A DNA stretch of 64,000 nucleotides from an uncultured Lachnospiraceae bacterium (GTDB lineage: Bacteria > Bacillota > Clostridia > Lachnospirales > Lachnospiraceae): the NCBI GenBank assembly GCA_948473115.1, contig CAOKWI010000006.1:1-64000 (forward strand), read 5' to 3'. Made by a program: the position numbers and the translations under genes. Of the stretch, positions 16,333 to 25,226 are shown in pieces. How positions within the stretch are numbered: position 1 is the first letter of the stretch; every line of letters starts with the position of its first letter. Below the pieces are notes generated by a model. The model had not been told where the DNA came from, made no database searches, and was given only the letters and a program-made list of their open reading frames with translations.

Positions 16333-16382
16333 CGCGTCAATCGTGCCAAGATATTGACACGATTGACGCGATTTGCTATAAT
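16333..16382 (+). promoter_or_regulatory. Consensus promoter overlapped by a 13-bp inverted repeat operator
   Basis: TTGACA (16354-16359), 17-bp spacer, TATAAT (16377-16382): both boxes match the consensus exactly. A perfect inverted repeat CGCGTCAATCGTG (16333-16345) / CACGATTGACGCG (16358-16370) overlaps the -35 box and spacer. The downstream gene has a C-terminal winged-helix, so autorepression through this site is the simplest reading. Confidence 0.85.
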
Positions 16383-16417
16383 ATGAACAGATAAATCACA
16401 TGAAAGGAGAGACGCAT

Positions 16418-17767
16418 ATGACATTCCAGGAAAGTGAAACGGTAGAACTCAAGGAAATGTTTACTGATGACATAAAGAAAGAAATCATTGCTTTTGCCAA
16501 CTGTAATGGTGGAAAGCTGTATATTGGTGTCCGGGATGACGGTACGGTCAGCGGTCTCAGTGATCCGGACAGTGCCGCATTACAGATCAGTAATATGGTC
16601 AGGGATGCAATCAGACCGGATCTGACGATGTTTCTACACTATGAGACGATTGAGGAAAATGGAAAGAAGATTGTTACAGTGGATATTCAGCGGGGCACAG
16701 ACCGGCCATACTATATTGCAAAGAAAGGGATGCGGCCTGAAGGCGTGTATGTCAGACAGGGGTATTCAGCAGTTCCTGCTACGGATACGGCAATTCGTCA
16801 CATGATCAAAGAAACGGACGGAGATCGTTTTGAGGTAATGCGCAGTCTGAATCAGGAACTTACTTTTGAAGCAGCAAAGAAAGAGTTTCGGCTTCGGGAA
16901 GTGGATTTTGGATTGCAGCAGATGCGTACCTTAAAGTTGATGGATCAGGACGGCCTTTACAGTAATCTTGCATTGCTCTTATCGGATCAGTGTACCCACA
17001 CTGTTAAAATAGCTGCTTTCCAGGGAACCGACCAGACCGTTTTCAAGGATCGCCGGGAATTTACCGGATCCCTGATGCAGCAGATGAACGAAGTATATGA
17101 TTTTATTGATTTTCGCAATCAGATCCATGCCACGATAGAAAAACTATATCGCATTGATGTCAGGGATTACCCGGAAATTGCTGTCAGGGAAGCGTTGCTG
17201 AATCTGTTGGTGCATCGGGATTATTCTTTTAGCGCCAGCGCCCTGATCAGTATTTTTTCAGACCGGATAGAATTTGTATCTATTGGCGGCCTCATGCCAG
17301 GAATCGATTTGGAGGATATCATGGCGGGTATTTCCATATGCAGGAATCAGGAACTTGCAAATGTGTTTTATCGCCTGCATTTGATCGAGGCTTATGGTAC
17401 CGGAATGGGAAAGATCATGAAAGCGTATGAAGGCGCTGCGGAAAAACCTATATTTGAAACCACCCGAAATACTTTTAAGATCATATTGCCTAATAGGAAT
17501 GCAGGAAATGCAGCAACAGATTTTCCTGGTTTCAGGGTGCAGTCTGCGACGGTTTATAATAACGAAATGAGAAAATTGGCGGATAGCCGGGAAGAAAAGA
17601 TTTTGGAATATGCACGGAAACATTATGCTTTTACCAAAAATGATATTGTTGATCTGCTTCGGGTAAGTCCGTCAACCGCTATCAGACTGATCAGGGAACT
17701 TGTAAAAAGGGGTCTGCTGAAATGCGATGGAAAAGCAAGAAGCACTTACTATACCATAGCAAAGTGA
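16418..17767 (+). CDS. AlbA_2/Schlafen-type ATP-binding protein with HTH (COG2865-like)
   Basis: 449 residues from the ATG at 16418, 8 bp after AAGGAG; an ATG at 16400 lies before that SD. The N-terminal AlbA_2 domain has ESETVELKE, KEIIAFANCNGGKLYIGVRDDG and VYVRQGYSAVPA. The middle HATPase-like part has REALLNLLVHRDYS and the glycine motif EAYGTGMGKIMKAYEG. The C-terminal 70 residues contain a winged helix (KNDIVDLLRVSPSTAIRLIR). Proteins of this type are predicted transcription regulators, and some relatives occur in defence or stress loci. The perfect operator at its own promoter suggests strong, repressible expression. No partner gene follows on the same strand. Confidence 0.85.
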   Translation: MTFQESETVELKEMFTDDIKKEIIAFANCNGGKLYIGVRDDGTVSGLSDPDSAALQISNMVRDAIRPDLTMFLHYETIEENGKKIVTVDIQRGTDRPYYIAKKGMRPEGVYVRQGYSAVPATDTAIRHMIKETDGDRFEVMRSLNQELTFEAAKKEFRLREVDFGLQQMRTLKLMDQDGLYSNLALLLSDQCTHTVKIAAFQGTDQTVFKDRREFTGSLMQQMNEVYDFIDFRNQIHATIEKLYRIDVRDYPEIAVREALLNLLVHRDYSFSASALISIFSDRIEFVSIGGLMPGIDLEDIMAGISICRNQELANVFYRLHLIEAYGTGMGKIMKAYEGAAEKPIFETTRNTFKIILPNRNAGNAATDFPGFRVQSATVYNNEMRKLADSREEKILEYARKHYAFTKNDIVDLLRVSPSTAIRLIRELVKRGLLKCDGKARSTYYTIAK

Positions 17768-17816
17768 AAATATCATGAAAATTCATATTATGGAGGAGCG
17801 CTTTGTGCCGCCTGCG

Positions 17817-18590
17817 TCACTTCTTTAGCGCCGCGCTTAGCCGGTCCGGAACGCTTCTCGGCCCCCTGACAGTGAAAATATCAAATTCATTCTTTAACCT
17901 TTCGAAGGTAAAACGATCCGGGCTGTACCGCTTCAAGAGCCTTATCTTCATCAGGCTTTTGATGGTAAGGCTTCCATCCTGGTAGTCATAAGGAATATCA
18001 GTCTCCAGCACTTTACATTTGTACAGGATGGCCGATACCGGCGCAGCCACATACAGATATACCGTATCCTTGACTTTGATGCCGCTGCCCTGTTTCCAGT
18101 CGATGGTGTCTGTGGCATCAAAGGCATGTATGATGTCATAGTATTTCGGGTTGGCCGGAATGAGCCACTCCTTCGGGGGCCTGAGCCTTGCTTTCTTTTT
18201 CCTGCTGGCAGTGGCCTGATAACTCATATCGATCATATCGCAGACCCTGTCGAAGGGGACGGTTCCGTCTAATAAAATGGAAATCCAGCTGTTCTTGTTC
18301 ATATGGTATCCAGGAAAGAAGCCATCCTGCCGGATCAGGATATCATGGAGCATGGGATCGTCTGTTTTCACATTCAAGGCGCATACATATCCTTCTTCCG
18401 AAAGACCGAATTTGTCCTTGGACACATCCATCACAAGACCGTACCATTTCTGGTTGTCCTCATGGCGGAAAACACCGGCGTCAGGGGTGCTTTTCCAGAG
18501 ATATTCTATCTTGCTTTTGTATTTCTTTCTGACGTATTCGAAAACGGCTTCCCTTAAGGAACCGTTTTTCAATGGATTTTCCCTGTTCAT
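17817..18590 (-). CDS. MmcQ/YjbR family protein with C-terminal EVE-like domain
   Basis: 257 residues. The first 125 or so are MmcQ/YjbR-like (CyaY-type fold): REAVFEYVRKKYKSKIEYLW, KWYGLVMDV, GFFPGYHMNKNSWISILLDG. The C-terminal part (IPANPKYYDIIHAFDATDTI, then YLYVAAPVSAILYKCKVLET) looks like an EVE/PUA-like domain of the type that binds modified bases. The two-domain layout is recurrent in Firmicutes, but its function is not established. The start is preceded on the minus strand by GAGAGGGACG. Its upstream region carries a hairpin cluster with an embedded TATAAT. Confidence 0.75.
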   Translation of the reverse strand: MNRENPLKNGSLREAVFEYVRKKYKSKIEYLWKSTPDAGVFRHEDNQKWYGLVMDVSKDKFGLSEEGYVCALNVKTDDPMLHDILIRQDGFFPGYHMNKNSWISILLDGTVPFDRVCDMIDMSYQATASRKKKARLRPPKEWLIPANPKYYDIIHAFDATDTIDWKQGSGIKVKDTVYLYVAAPVSAILYKCKVLETDIPYDYQDGSLTIKSLMKIRLLKRYSPDRFTFERLKNEFDIFTVRGPRSVPDRLSAALKK

Positions 18591-18610
18591 TTGATCGTCC
18601 CTCTCGCAAC

Positions 18611-18690
18611 CCCGCGCTTTTAGCGCTTCCTACCCGATTTCATCGGGCGTTCATTCTTCTCGCTATCGCTCATTATATCATGGTTTTGGA
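18611..18690 (-). repeat. Hairpin cluster with embedded -10 box upstream of the MmcQ/EVE gene
   Basis: On the minus strand it reads CATGATATAATGAG, CGATAGCG, GAGAAGAATG, then hairpins CCCGAT-GAA-ATCGGG and AGCGCT-AAA-AGCGC. The order and sequences parallel 2869-2960. It lies between the promoter position and the start of the minus-strand gene, so it would be part of its 5' leader. Confidence 0.7.
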
Positions 18691-18744
18691 CGGAATGCCA
18701 GTTGTTTGCGAAACGATATACCAGGGCGTGTATGGTGCAAAATA

Positions 18745-18774
18745 TTGAAGCGGGGGAGGCGTATGTGGTATAAT
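18745..18774 (+). promoter_or_regulatory. Predicted promoter of the GNAT gene at 18814
   Basis: TTGAAG (18745-18750), 18-bp spacer, TATAAT (18769-18774), 39 bp before the ATG. Confidence 0.6.
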
Positions 18775-18813
18775 TACTAGAGTTTTTGGAGAGTAAAGAT
18801 ATTTGGAGGGAAA

Positions 18814-19314
18814 ATGGAAGAATTAAGACTGGTGAGACCGTCATTGGAACATAAGAAACAGTATGAAGAGATGATGGATGAATGGGAAGCTTTTGGGGGC
18901 AGGCTGAATCCGGGAGCATTAAGGCGTTACAGCTACAGAGAGCGGAAAAATGTATCATTCGAGAAGTGGCTGGCATGGGTGGAAGAAGACAGGGATACGG
19001 TTCAGGATCTGTATTTTCTGATGCAGGGTGATCATATACTGGGGGCTATCAGCATCAGATGCAAATGCGCTGAAGTGGACGGACATTCCGGTTTCGGGAT
19101 CAGACCCTCTGAACGCAGGAAAGGATATGCCGTGAAAATGCTCTCGCTTGCGCTGCCGGTCATGAAAAAATATGGGATCAATCCTGTGGTCATTACCTGC
19201 GCAAAAGACAATGTTGGATCGGCCAAAACGATACGGAATAATGGAGGCAGATTTATCCGCGAGGCGATTGACGATGACGGAGAGGCGGTACAGATCTACC
19301 ATATTGATGTATGA
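18814..19314 (+). CDS. GNAT family N-acetyltransferase
   Basis: 166 residues, full GNAT domain. The acetyl-CoA-binding region shows GHSGFGIRPSERRKGYAVKML (motif A, R-x-x-G-Y/A), then VVITCAKDNVGSAKTIRNNGG (motif B). The family transfers an acetyl group to an amine; the acceptor is unknown. TTTGGAGGG is the SD. Single-gene transcription from the promoter at 18745 is likely. It is one of five GNAT genes between 18.8 and 43.4 kb. Confidence 0.88.
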   Translation: MEELRLVRPSLEHKKQYEEMMDEWEAFGGRLNPGALRRYSYRERKNVSFEKWLAWVEEDRDTVQDLYFLMQGDHILGAISIRCKCAEVDGHSGFGIRPSERRKGYAVKMLSLALPVMKKYGINPVVITCAKDNVGSAKTIRNNGGRFIREAIDDDGEAVQIYHIDV

Positions 19315-19361
19315 TTTTGGAGTGCAGATATTCGCGGATATTTTTGGGTTGAATCGGGGAT

Positions 19362-20993
19362 ATGCAGATGGATAAGAAAAAAAGCCAGGAGTCCTGTCGG
19401 CGGAATTGCCTGTGGTGGCAGGCAATTCTGTTCTCTGTTTTGCTCCTGACAGGGTTCAGTCCTATGGCGGCGGACGGGGAAGAAGGAGTCTTCCCCCGGA
19501 AACTGGTCAACATGCTGGAGGATACCTTCCTGGAGAACGGCTGGCAGGGAGTGCGGGATATGCTGGACACAGGGGAACAGCCGCAGGGGGAGACCGCTGA
19601 TATGGAAGGGAGGCCGCCGGGAACGGATGGCGGACCAGTCTGGGGCAGGATAAAAGCGCTCACCAGTGAGGAAATCTTCCAGCATTTTCCTTTGGTTGAA
19701 GCGTATAGAGATCGGATGAGTTACGAATATGAACCTTATGACGGGGTTTCTTTTCTGTATGATGCGCCGAAGGATATCTATGACATCTATTTTCTGCCGA
19801 AAAACGCCGCAGGAGAATATGCTTTTGTGTATTCCGCAGGGGAATTTGGCGGGAAACGCGCTTATTCCGTCCTGCTGGCAGACCTGACGGAGCAGGGGCT
19901 TGTATCGGTGGCGGAATTTGACATTCAGGACGGTAACGGGAGGATGTTCCGTTATGAAGGGGAATATTATTACATATATGGCTGGAAGAGTGAGGTCTCG
20001 GTGTCTGGGGGATATGACGGGTTTATGATGCATGGACTGTCTGTGGATCCGGAAAGGAATACGCTTCTTGGGCAATATATGTGGGAAGGGGAATTTGTCC
20101 TGACAGAAGGGCAAGTGTTTGTCGCGGAGAAGCAGAAGAAATCCTATACCATACCGGAGCGCCGGAGGGAACGGTTTGGCTATATTGTCTATGACAATCT
20201 CTGGGATTTTGAGGAGGAAAGGGATCTTCCCTTTGCCGATGACAGGACTGCCAGGTACCTGGAGGAAGCATATGCGGCGATAGAGTTTCGGGGAGAATTC
20301 AGGGAATGTGATGCGGAGATGAATGCCGTTTATCTGGAAGCCTTTCGCAAATTGGTGCAAAATAAGGTGATTTTCCATGACTTGAAGACGGGGCAGGATT
20401 TTTTCCTGAAAGACTATGAGGGGATTGCGTATGACATAGAAGAGGAAGGGGGTTATGACCCTGGCCGCTTTGAGTATTATTTCTTTGATGCGGATGGCGA
20501 TGGCACTCCCGACCTGGGAATCCTGGAGGAATACCCTGACGGGCATTCCGCGTTCCTATATCAGTTCCGGTATGATGCGGATACAGGCAGGTATAGTCTG
20601 TGGAATACCTTGTATCCGCCCTATGACCATCTCCTCGGGACACGGAAAGTATTGGAGCACGACGGGATCCATATGAAAATAGATTATGGATATTATGAAC
20701 TGGACGGAGATGGTGATGTGGAATACAGTGCGTATCTTTATTATCTGCCGTTGAATTGGTTTGAGCAGATCTGCCTAGTGATGCTGCCCGCCCATACAGA
20801 TCTTTCTTTAAATGAGGAGATGGGGCAGGAGATGAGACAATGCGGAGTTTATGCCAGGGAGACAGGGAAGTGGTATTTCCGGGTCACGGAGGAGCGGTTC
20901 TGGGAACTGGCGGATGCTTTCAGGGAAGCATATGAATCCGCCAGGGAGCAGGAAAAGAAAGTGCTGTTTACTTATGAGGAACTCTTTGGGTAA
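19362..20993 (+). CDS. Secreted protein of unknown function with DxDGDG motifs
   Basis: 543 residues. The N-terminus (KKKSQESCRRNCLWWQ, then a hydrophobic AILFSVLLLTGF segment) is a signal peptide or anchor without a lipobox. Two calcium-loop-like motifs, FFDADGDGTPDLGI (about residue 375) and YELDGDGDVEYSAY (about 448), resemble VCBS/FG-GAP or EF-hand-type repeats of surface proteins. The rest is rich in Tyr, Asp and Glu. Not recognised beyond that. The start could be the ATG at 19362 or 19368. No co-transcribed partner is obvious; pepF follows after 91 bp. Confidence 0.65.
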   Translation: MQMDKKKSQESCRRNCLWWQAILFSVLLLTGFSPMAADGEEGVFPRKLVNMLEDTFLENGWQGVRDMLDTGEQPQGETADMEGRPPGTDGGPVWGRIKALTSEEIFQHFPLVEAYRDRMSYEYEPYDGVSFLYDAPKDIYDIYFLPKNAAGEYAFVYSAGEFGGKRAYSVLLADLTEQGLVSVAEFDIQDGNGRMFRYEGEYYYIYGWKSEVSVSGGYDGFMMHGLSVDPERNTLLGQYMWEGEFVLTEGQVFVAEKQKKSYTIPERRRERFGYIVYDNLWDFEEERDLPFADDRTARYLEEAYAAIEFRGEFRECDAEMNAVYLEAFRKLVQNKVIFHDLKTGQDFFLKDYEGIAYDIEEEGGYDPGRFEYYFFDADGDGTPDLGILEEYPDGHSAFLYQFRYDADTGRYSLWNTLYPPYDHLLGTRKVLEHDGIHMKIDYGYYELDGDGDVEYSAYLYYLPLNWFEQICLVMLPAHTDLSLNEEMGQEMRQCGVYARETGKWYFRVTEERFWELADAFREAYESAREQEKKVLFTYEELFG

Positions 20994-21084
20994 CCATGAT
21001 TCTGTTTTTATGGATATTCGAGCCGTTTTATGTTATTGTATAAAATAAAGTAATCGTGAAACGAACAAACAGGAGGACAGGAGA

Positions 21085-22890
21085 ATGGCGGAAGAATTAA
21101 AAAGCAGGAAAGAGATACCGGAGGAGCTGACCTGGGATTTGTCCCGTATCTATGCCACAGAGGCGTATATGCTGCGGGACGCGGAGAAAATGGAGGAGCT
21201 GACCCGGGAGATCGTGGAGAAATACAAGGGGCGTATGGACTCTCCGGAACAGATAGAGGGCTGCGTCACGGCATACCGGCAGGTATATGAGCTGATGACG
21301 CTCACAGGCAGTTACTGTGATCTGGCAGTGTCGGTGGATTATACGGACAATGATAACCAGGAGAGGAACGGCCGGATCAGCCGCCTGATTGCAAAATTGC
21401 AGAGCGAACTGAGTTTTATCAGGAGTGAGATTATGGAGCAGGAAGAGGAGGTCATTCAGAAAGCCATTGCCATCAGCGAAGGCAACAGGTATTTCCTGCA
21501 GAATGTCCTTCGGGACAAGGCTCACAGGCTGCATCCGGAGGCGGAGCGGGTGGTATCCGCGCTGAGCCAGAGCATCTATAGAAATCCCTATGAGATCTAC
21601 AACATTGCCAAGCTGGCGGATATGAAGTTTGATCCTTTTGCAGTGGACGGGAAGGAGTATCCGCTGGGATATACCCTTTTTGAGGATGATTATGAGTATG
21701 AGCCGGATACCAGGGTACGCCGGGCGGCGTTTGACGCTTTTTCCAAGAAGATCAGGGAGTATGAGAACGTGACGGCGGCTGCCTACAATGCCAATGTGCA
21801 GACGGAAAAAGTGTTGTCCACTTTGCGGGGCTTTGATTCGGTATTCGACTATCTGCTTTTTGACCAGAAGGTCAGCCGGGAGCTTTATGACCGCCAGATC
21901 GACCTGATCACGGAAAAGCTCGCTCCCCATATGCGCAGATACGCCAAGCTGATTCAGAAAGTACACGGCCTGGACAGGATGACCTTTGCGGACTTAAAGC
22001 TTCCTGTGGATCCGGACTATGCGCCGGAAGTTTCCATTGAGGGCTCAAGGGAGTATATTGAGAAAGGGCTTTCCATCCTGGGGGAGGATTATGTGCAGAT
22101 GGTGCGAACCGCCTATGAGGAGCGCTGGGTGGACTTTGCCCAGAATAAGGGGAAATCCACCGGAGGCTTCTGCGCAAGTCCTTATGGCAGGAATTCCTAT
22201 ATCCTGCTGACCTGGAACAACAAGATGTCGGATGTGTTCACGCTGGCCCATGAGCTGGGACATGCGGGACACTTTAAGTCCTGTAACAGCAGTCAGTCCA
22301 TCTTTGACACGGAGGTGTCCACCTATTTTGTGGAGGCTCCCTCCACCATGAACGAACTGCTCATGGCCCATTATCTGTTGAAGACCAGCCAGGATAAACG
22401 GTTCAGGCGCTGGGTGCTGACCTGCATGATCGGCAACACCTATTATCACAATTTTGTGACCCATCTCATGGAGGCGGCTTACCAGAGGGAAGTGTACAGG
22501 CTGGTGGATGCGGGAGGCAGCGTACAGGCGGAAACCCTGAGCAACATCATGCGGGATACTTTGCAGAAATTCTGGGGGGATGCGGTGGAGATCAATGAGG
22601 GCGCAGAACTGACCTGGATGCGCCAGCCCCATTATTATATGGGTCTGTACTCCTACACCTACAGCGCCGGACTTACCATCGCCACACAGATGTGTAAGCG
22701 TATTGAAAATGAGGGCGAGGCTGCCATAGAGGACTGGAAGAAGGTGCTGGCAGCGGGAAGCACGCTGGCTCCCGTGGAACTGGCGGCGCTGGCGGGAATC
22801 GATATCACCACGGATGCCCCGCTGCTGGATACCATAGAGACCATCGGCGGCATGATTGACGAGATCTGTGAGTTGACGGAGCAGATGTGA
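21085..22890 (+). CDS. pepF: Oligoendopeptidase F
   Basis: 601 residues, the usual length for M3B peptidases. The zinc-binding HELGHAGH motif starts at residue 389, and the downstream conserved segment (FDTEVSTYFVEAPSTMNELL) contains the third zinc ligand Glu. It hydrolyses oligopeptides of roughly 7-17 residues in the cytosol. AGGAGGACAGGAGA precedes the ATG, a strong SD. The N-terminal ISRLIAKLQSELSFIRSEIM region is the typical helical domain. Intact. Confidence 0.95.
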   Translation: MAEELKSRKEIPEELTWDLSRIYATEAYMLRDAEKMEELTREIVEKYKGRMDSPEQIEGCVTAYRQVYELMTLTGSYCDLAVSVDYTDNDNQERNGRISRLIAKLQSELSFIRSEIMEQEEEVIQKAIAISEGNRYFLQNVLRDKAHRLHPEAERVVSALSQSIYRNPYEIYNIAKLADMKFDPFAVDGKEYPLGYTLFEDDYEYEPDTRVRRAAFDAFSKKIREYENVTAAAYNANVQTEKVLSTLRGFDSVFDYLLFDQKVSRELYDRQIDLITEKLAPHMRRYAKLIQKVHGLDRMTFADLKLPVDPDYAPEVSIEGSREYIEKGLSILGEDYVQMVRTAYEERWVDFAQNKGKSTGGFCASPYGRNSYILLTWNNKMSDVFTLAHELGHAGHFKSCNSSQSIFDTEVSTYFVEAPSTMNELLMAHYLLKTSQDKRFRRWVLTCMIGNTYYHNFVTHLMEAAYQREVYRLVDAGGSVQAETLSNIMRDTLQKFWGDAVEINEGAELTWMRQPHYYMGLYSYTYSAGLTIATQMCKRIENEGEAAIEDWKKVLAAGSTLAPVELAALAGIDITTDAPLLDTIETIGGMIDEICELTEQM

Positions 22891-22968
22891 CAAGGCTCCG
22901 GCAAGTCTTTTTGCTGAGTGGAAGAATATGGAATGGATGTCCGCCGGAGCGGGCAGGAGGATATAACG

Positions 22969-23577
22969 GTGGAAATACAGAGGATCAACGAATATGAGGA
23001 CGAGCGTTTTGAGCCGGAGATTCTGAGGCAGCACGGCGCGTTTCTGGTGGACGGGCATCCCTGCAGCTTTCGGATACTGGATGGAAATTCTGCAAGGGTG
23101 TATTATCATGATTACTCGGATATGGAGGAGATTTTGGATACATTCCGGTTCTATACGGGGCATATTAACAGATTTTATACAGAGGATGGACGTTTACTGA
23201 AAGAATATGAAGAGGTGAAACTGTTTGATCTGCCTGTGGGGCAGATCCAGCCCTCTCAATTTTATGTGGATCAGGAGAAGCTTCAGGCGGTGGGCAGCTT
23301 TATCCGGAGACCGGAGGACATTGTGATTCCTGTGCTGGAATATGAGAGCCGCTATGTCTCCGCCGACGGGCATACCCGGCTCTATCTGGCATACCAGAGG
23401 CGGTATGACCATGTCAGGGCTTTCCTGGAAAAGGATCCGGGAGGATATCTTCTGGGGTTCGCGAGGGAGGCTCAGGACAGGGGCGTGTTCCATGTGGAGG
23501 ATATGGAAATGCTCTCCCATGGCGAGTATGAGGTGAAGTGGAATCAATTCTGTGAGGATTACTTTGGCAGTGCGCAA
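22969..23577 (+). CDS. Conserved protein with ParB/Srx-like segment
   Basis: I take the GTG at 22969, exactly 8 bp after AGGAGG, as the start (about 203 residues); an earlier GTG at 22918 has no SD. The centre reads LPVGQIQPSQFYVDQEKLQA, then PEDIVIPVLEYESRYVSADGHTRLYLAYQRRY. That I-x-P-S-Q-x-x-V, I-P-V, DGHTR-x-x-A pattern is that of ParB/sulfiredoxin-like domains (nuclease or CTPase relatives). No helix-turn-helix of a true ParB follows. Function unknown; it lies 78 bp after pepF and may share its transcript. Confidence 0.6.
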
Positions 23578-23618
23578 TAGTTATTAACGGGTAACAATAA
23601 GTATTGGATGGAGAGAAA

Positions 23619-24290
23619 ATGAAAATACAGTTAAGTGACAATTTAATTCAGCATTATTTGCAAAATGTTTATTTCATAAACGGACACAGCTATGCAGGAA
23701 AGTCCACAATGGTTAAAATGCTGGCTGAGCGGTATGACATGATCCATTGCGGTGAAAATTATCATGATGCATTTCCACGTCATAGGCTCTCACGGTGGAA
23801 GCAGCCCGGACTGTGCTACTTTGACACTATGAGCGGCTGGAAGGAATGGCTCAATATGACTCCCGAGGAGCATTGGAGCTGGACGAACCAGGTTTCCGCG
23901 GAATGCGTGGAGGTTGAGATCCTGGAGCTGCTCAGGCTGGCGGCGTCAGGGAAGAAGGTCATCGTGGATACCAACATTCCTCCGGATGTGCTGAGGGAGA
24001 TTTCAGCGTATAACCGTGTTGCCATCCTGCTCTGTGATCCGCCGGATATTTGCGCCACCCGGTTTTTCGACCGGGATGATCCGGAAAAGAAATTTATGCT
24101 GGAGCAGATTCAGCGCTGCGATGATCCCGAAGCCACACTGCAGAATTTCAATTCATGGGCATTGTACCACCCTTCGCTGGAGATTGACTGGATGCATACC
24201 GGCTTTTTTACTTATACCCGTTCAGATTTTGAAAATGACACACGGGAAGAGGTGCTGTCAGCATTGGCACGTCATTTTGGCTTGGAATAA
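23619..24290 (+). CDS. P-loop small-molecule kinase-like ATPase
   Basis: About 223 residues from the ATG at 23619 (GGAGAG SD); a TTG at 23604 is less likely. The Walker A motif is INGHSYAGKSTMVKML near the N-terminus. ASGKKVIVDTNIPPDVL provides a Walker B-like strand, and RFFDRDDPEKKF a lid-like segment. This resembles uncharacterised AAA_18/shikimate- or nucleoside-kinase-like proteins of Clostridia. The substrate is unknown. Confidence 0.7.
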   Translation: MKIQLSDNLIQHYLQNVYFINGHSYAGKSTMVKMLAERYDMIHCGENYHDAFPRHRLSRWKQPGLCYFDTMSGWKEWLNMTPEEHWSWTNQVSAECVEVEILELLRLAASGKKVIVDTNIPPDVLREISAYNRVAILLCDPPDICATRFFDRDDPEKKFMLEQIQRCDDPEATLQNFNSWALYHPSLEIDWMHTGFFTYTRSDFENDTREEVLSALARHFGLE

Positions 24291-24364
24291 TTTCACTGCA
24301 TCTTTAGATTCACTGCTTTCTTTCTCTCATTGCTGCAAAAATCGAACATAAAAAGCAATAATCG

Positions 24365-24396
24365 TTGACATACGTCAATAAAAGCGGTGATATAGT
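24365..24396 (+). promoter_or_regulatory. Promoter/operator of the deoR-like - murA2 pair
   Basis: TTGACA (24365-24370) and a GATATAGT region (24389-24396) 20-50 bp before the DeoR start. TTGACATACGTCAA (24365-24378) is a short inverted repeat over the -35 box, a possible operator for the DeoR-type regulator itself. Confidence 0.5.
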
Positions 24397-24416
24397 GAGA
24401 GGAAGGGAGGGGTGAT

Positions 24417-25199
24417 ATGTTTATTGAAGAAAGGCACCAGGCTATTTTAGAGTGGCTGAAACAGAACGGGAGTATCAGTACTTCGGATATACAGGAGAAG
24501 TTTGCGGTAAGCTATGAATCGGCGAAACGCGATCTGAGAATATTGGAGGAGAAGGGACTGCTGAAACGGACCCATGGCGGAGCATTGCCGGTGCGTCAGG
24601 TGGCTGCGTCCAGACCGGCGGATCAGACGATCAGGGATTACAGGGAGGTTAAGAAAAACTATTTCCTGATCGCGGAGAAGGCAATAGAAATGATTGAGAA
24701 TAACGATGTGATCTTTTTGTTTCCCGTAACGGTCTGTTATTTTATTGCCCGGAACCTGCCTGACAGATTAAAGGTCAGGGTGGTCACGAACTCCATTATC
24801 ATTGCGGAGGAGCTGCGGGGCAGGGAAAATGTCTCCGTCATACTGCTGGGCGGGGAAATGGATCAAAAGGGCAATTGCTTTGATGCGATTGCGATAGATA
24901 TCATAAAGCTGCTGCGGGTGGATAAATGCTTTATCAGTTCGGCGGCAATTTCGGCTGACTTCGGTCTGTCGATTCAAAAGACCTCTGCAATCCCCTTTTT
25001 TAATACTGTTATGGACAGCTCCAGGAGAACAATAGGGCTGTTCCCGAAGGAAAAAATAGGATTTGACTCTATTGTAAGCATTAGTCCGGCCGCAAGACTG
25101 GATGTACTGATCACAGACTGGGATGTGCTGGAGGAAGAAGCGGATGCATTCAGGGAAGAGGGCATAGAAGTGATCATTGTGGAAAAGGAATCGGAATGA
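24417..25199 (+). CDS. DeoR family transcriptional regulator
   Basis: 260 residues. N-terminal DeoR winged helix: ERHQAILEWLKQNGSISTSD, then FAVSYESAKRDLRILEEKGL and the family signature LKRTHGGA. The C-terminal sensor domain (DeoRC) includes VVTNSIIIAEEL, VILLGGEMD and VLITDWDVLEEEADAFREEG. DeoR regulators usually bind phosphorylated sugars. Strong SD (GGGAGGGG). The gene ends 27 bp before the murA-like gene, so it probably controls it; a link to aminosugar or cell-wall metabolites is inference. Confidence 0.9.
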   Translation: MFIEERHQAILEWLKQNGSISTSDIQEKFAVSYESAKRDLRILEEKGLLKRTHGGALPVRQVAASRPADQTIRDYREVKKNYFLIAEKAIEMIENNDVIFLFPVTVCYFIARNLPDRLKVRVVTNSIIIAEELRGRENVSVILLGGEMDQKGNCFDAIAIDIIKLLRVDKCFISSAAISADFGLSIQKTSAIPFFNTVMDSSRRTIGLFPKEKIGFDSIVSISPAARLDVLITDWDVLEEEADAFREEGIEVIIVEKESE

Positions 25200-25226
25200 G
25201 TCAGATATAGGGAAAAGGACATTTCA

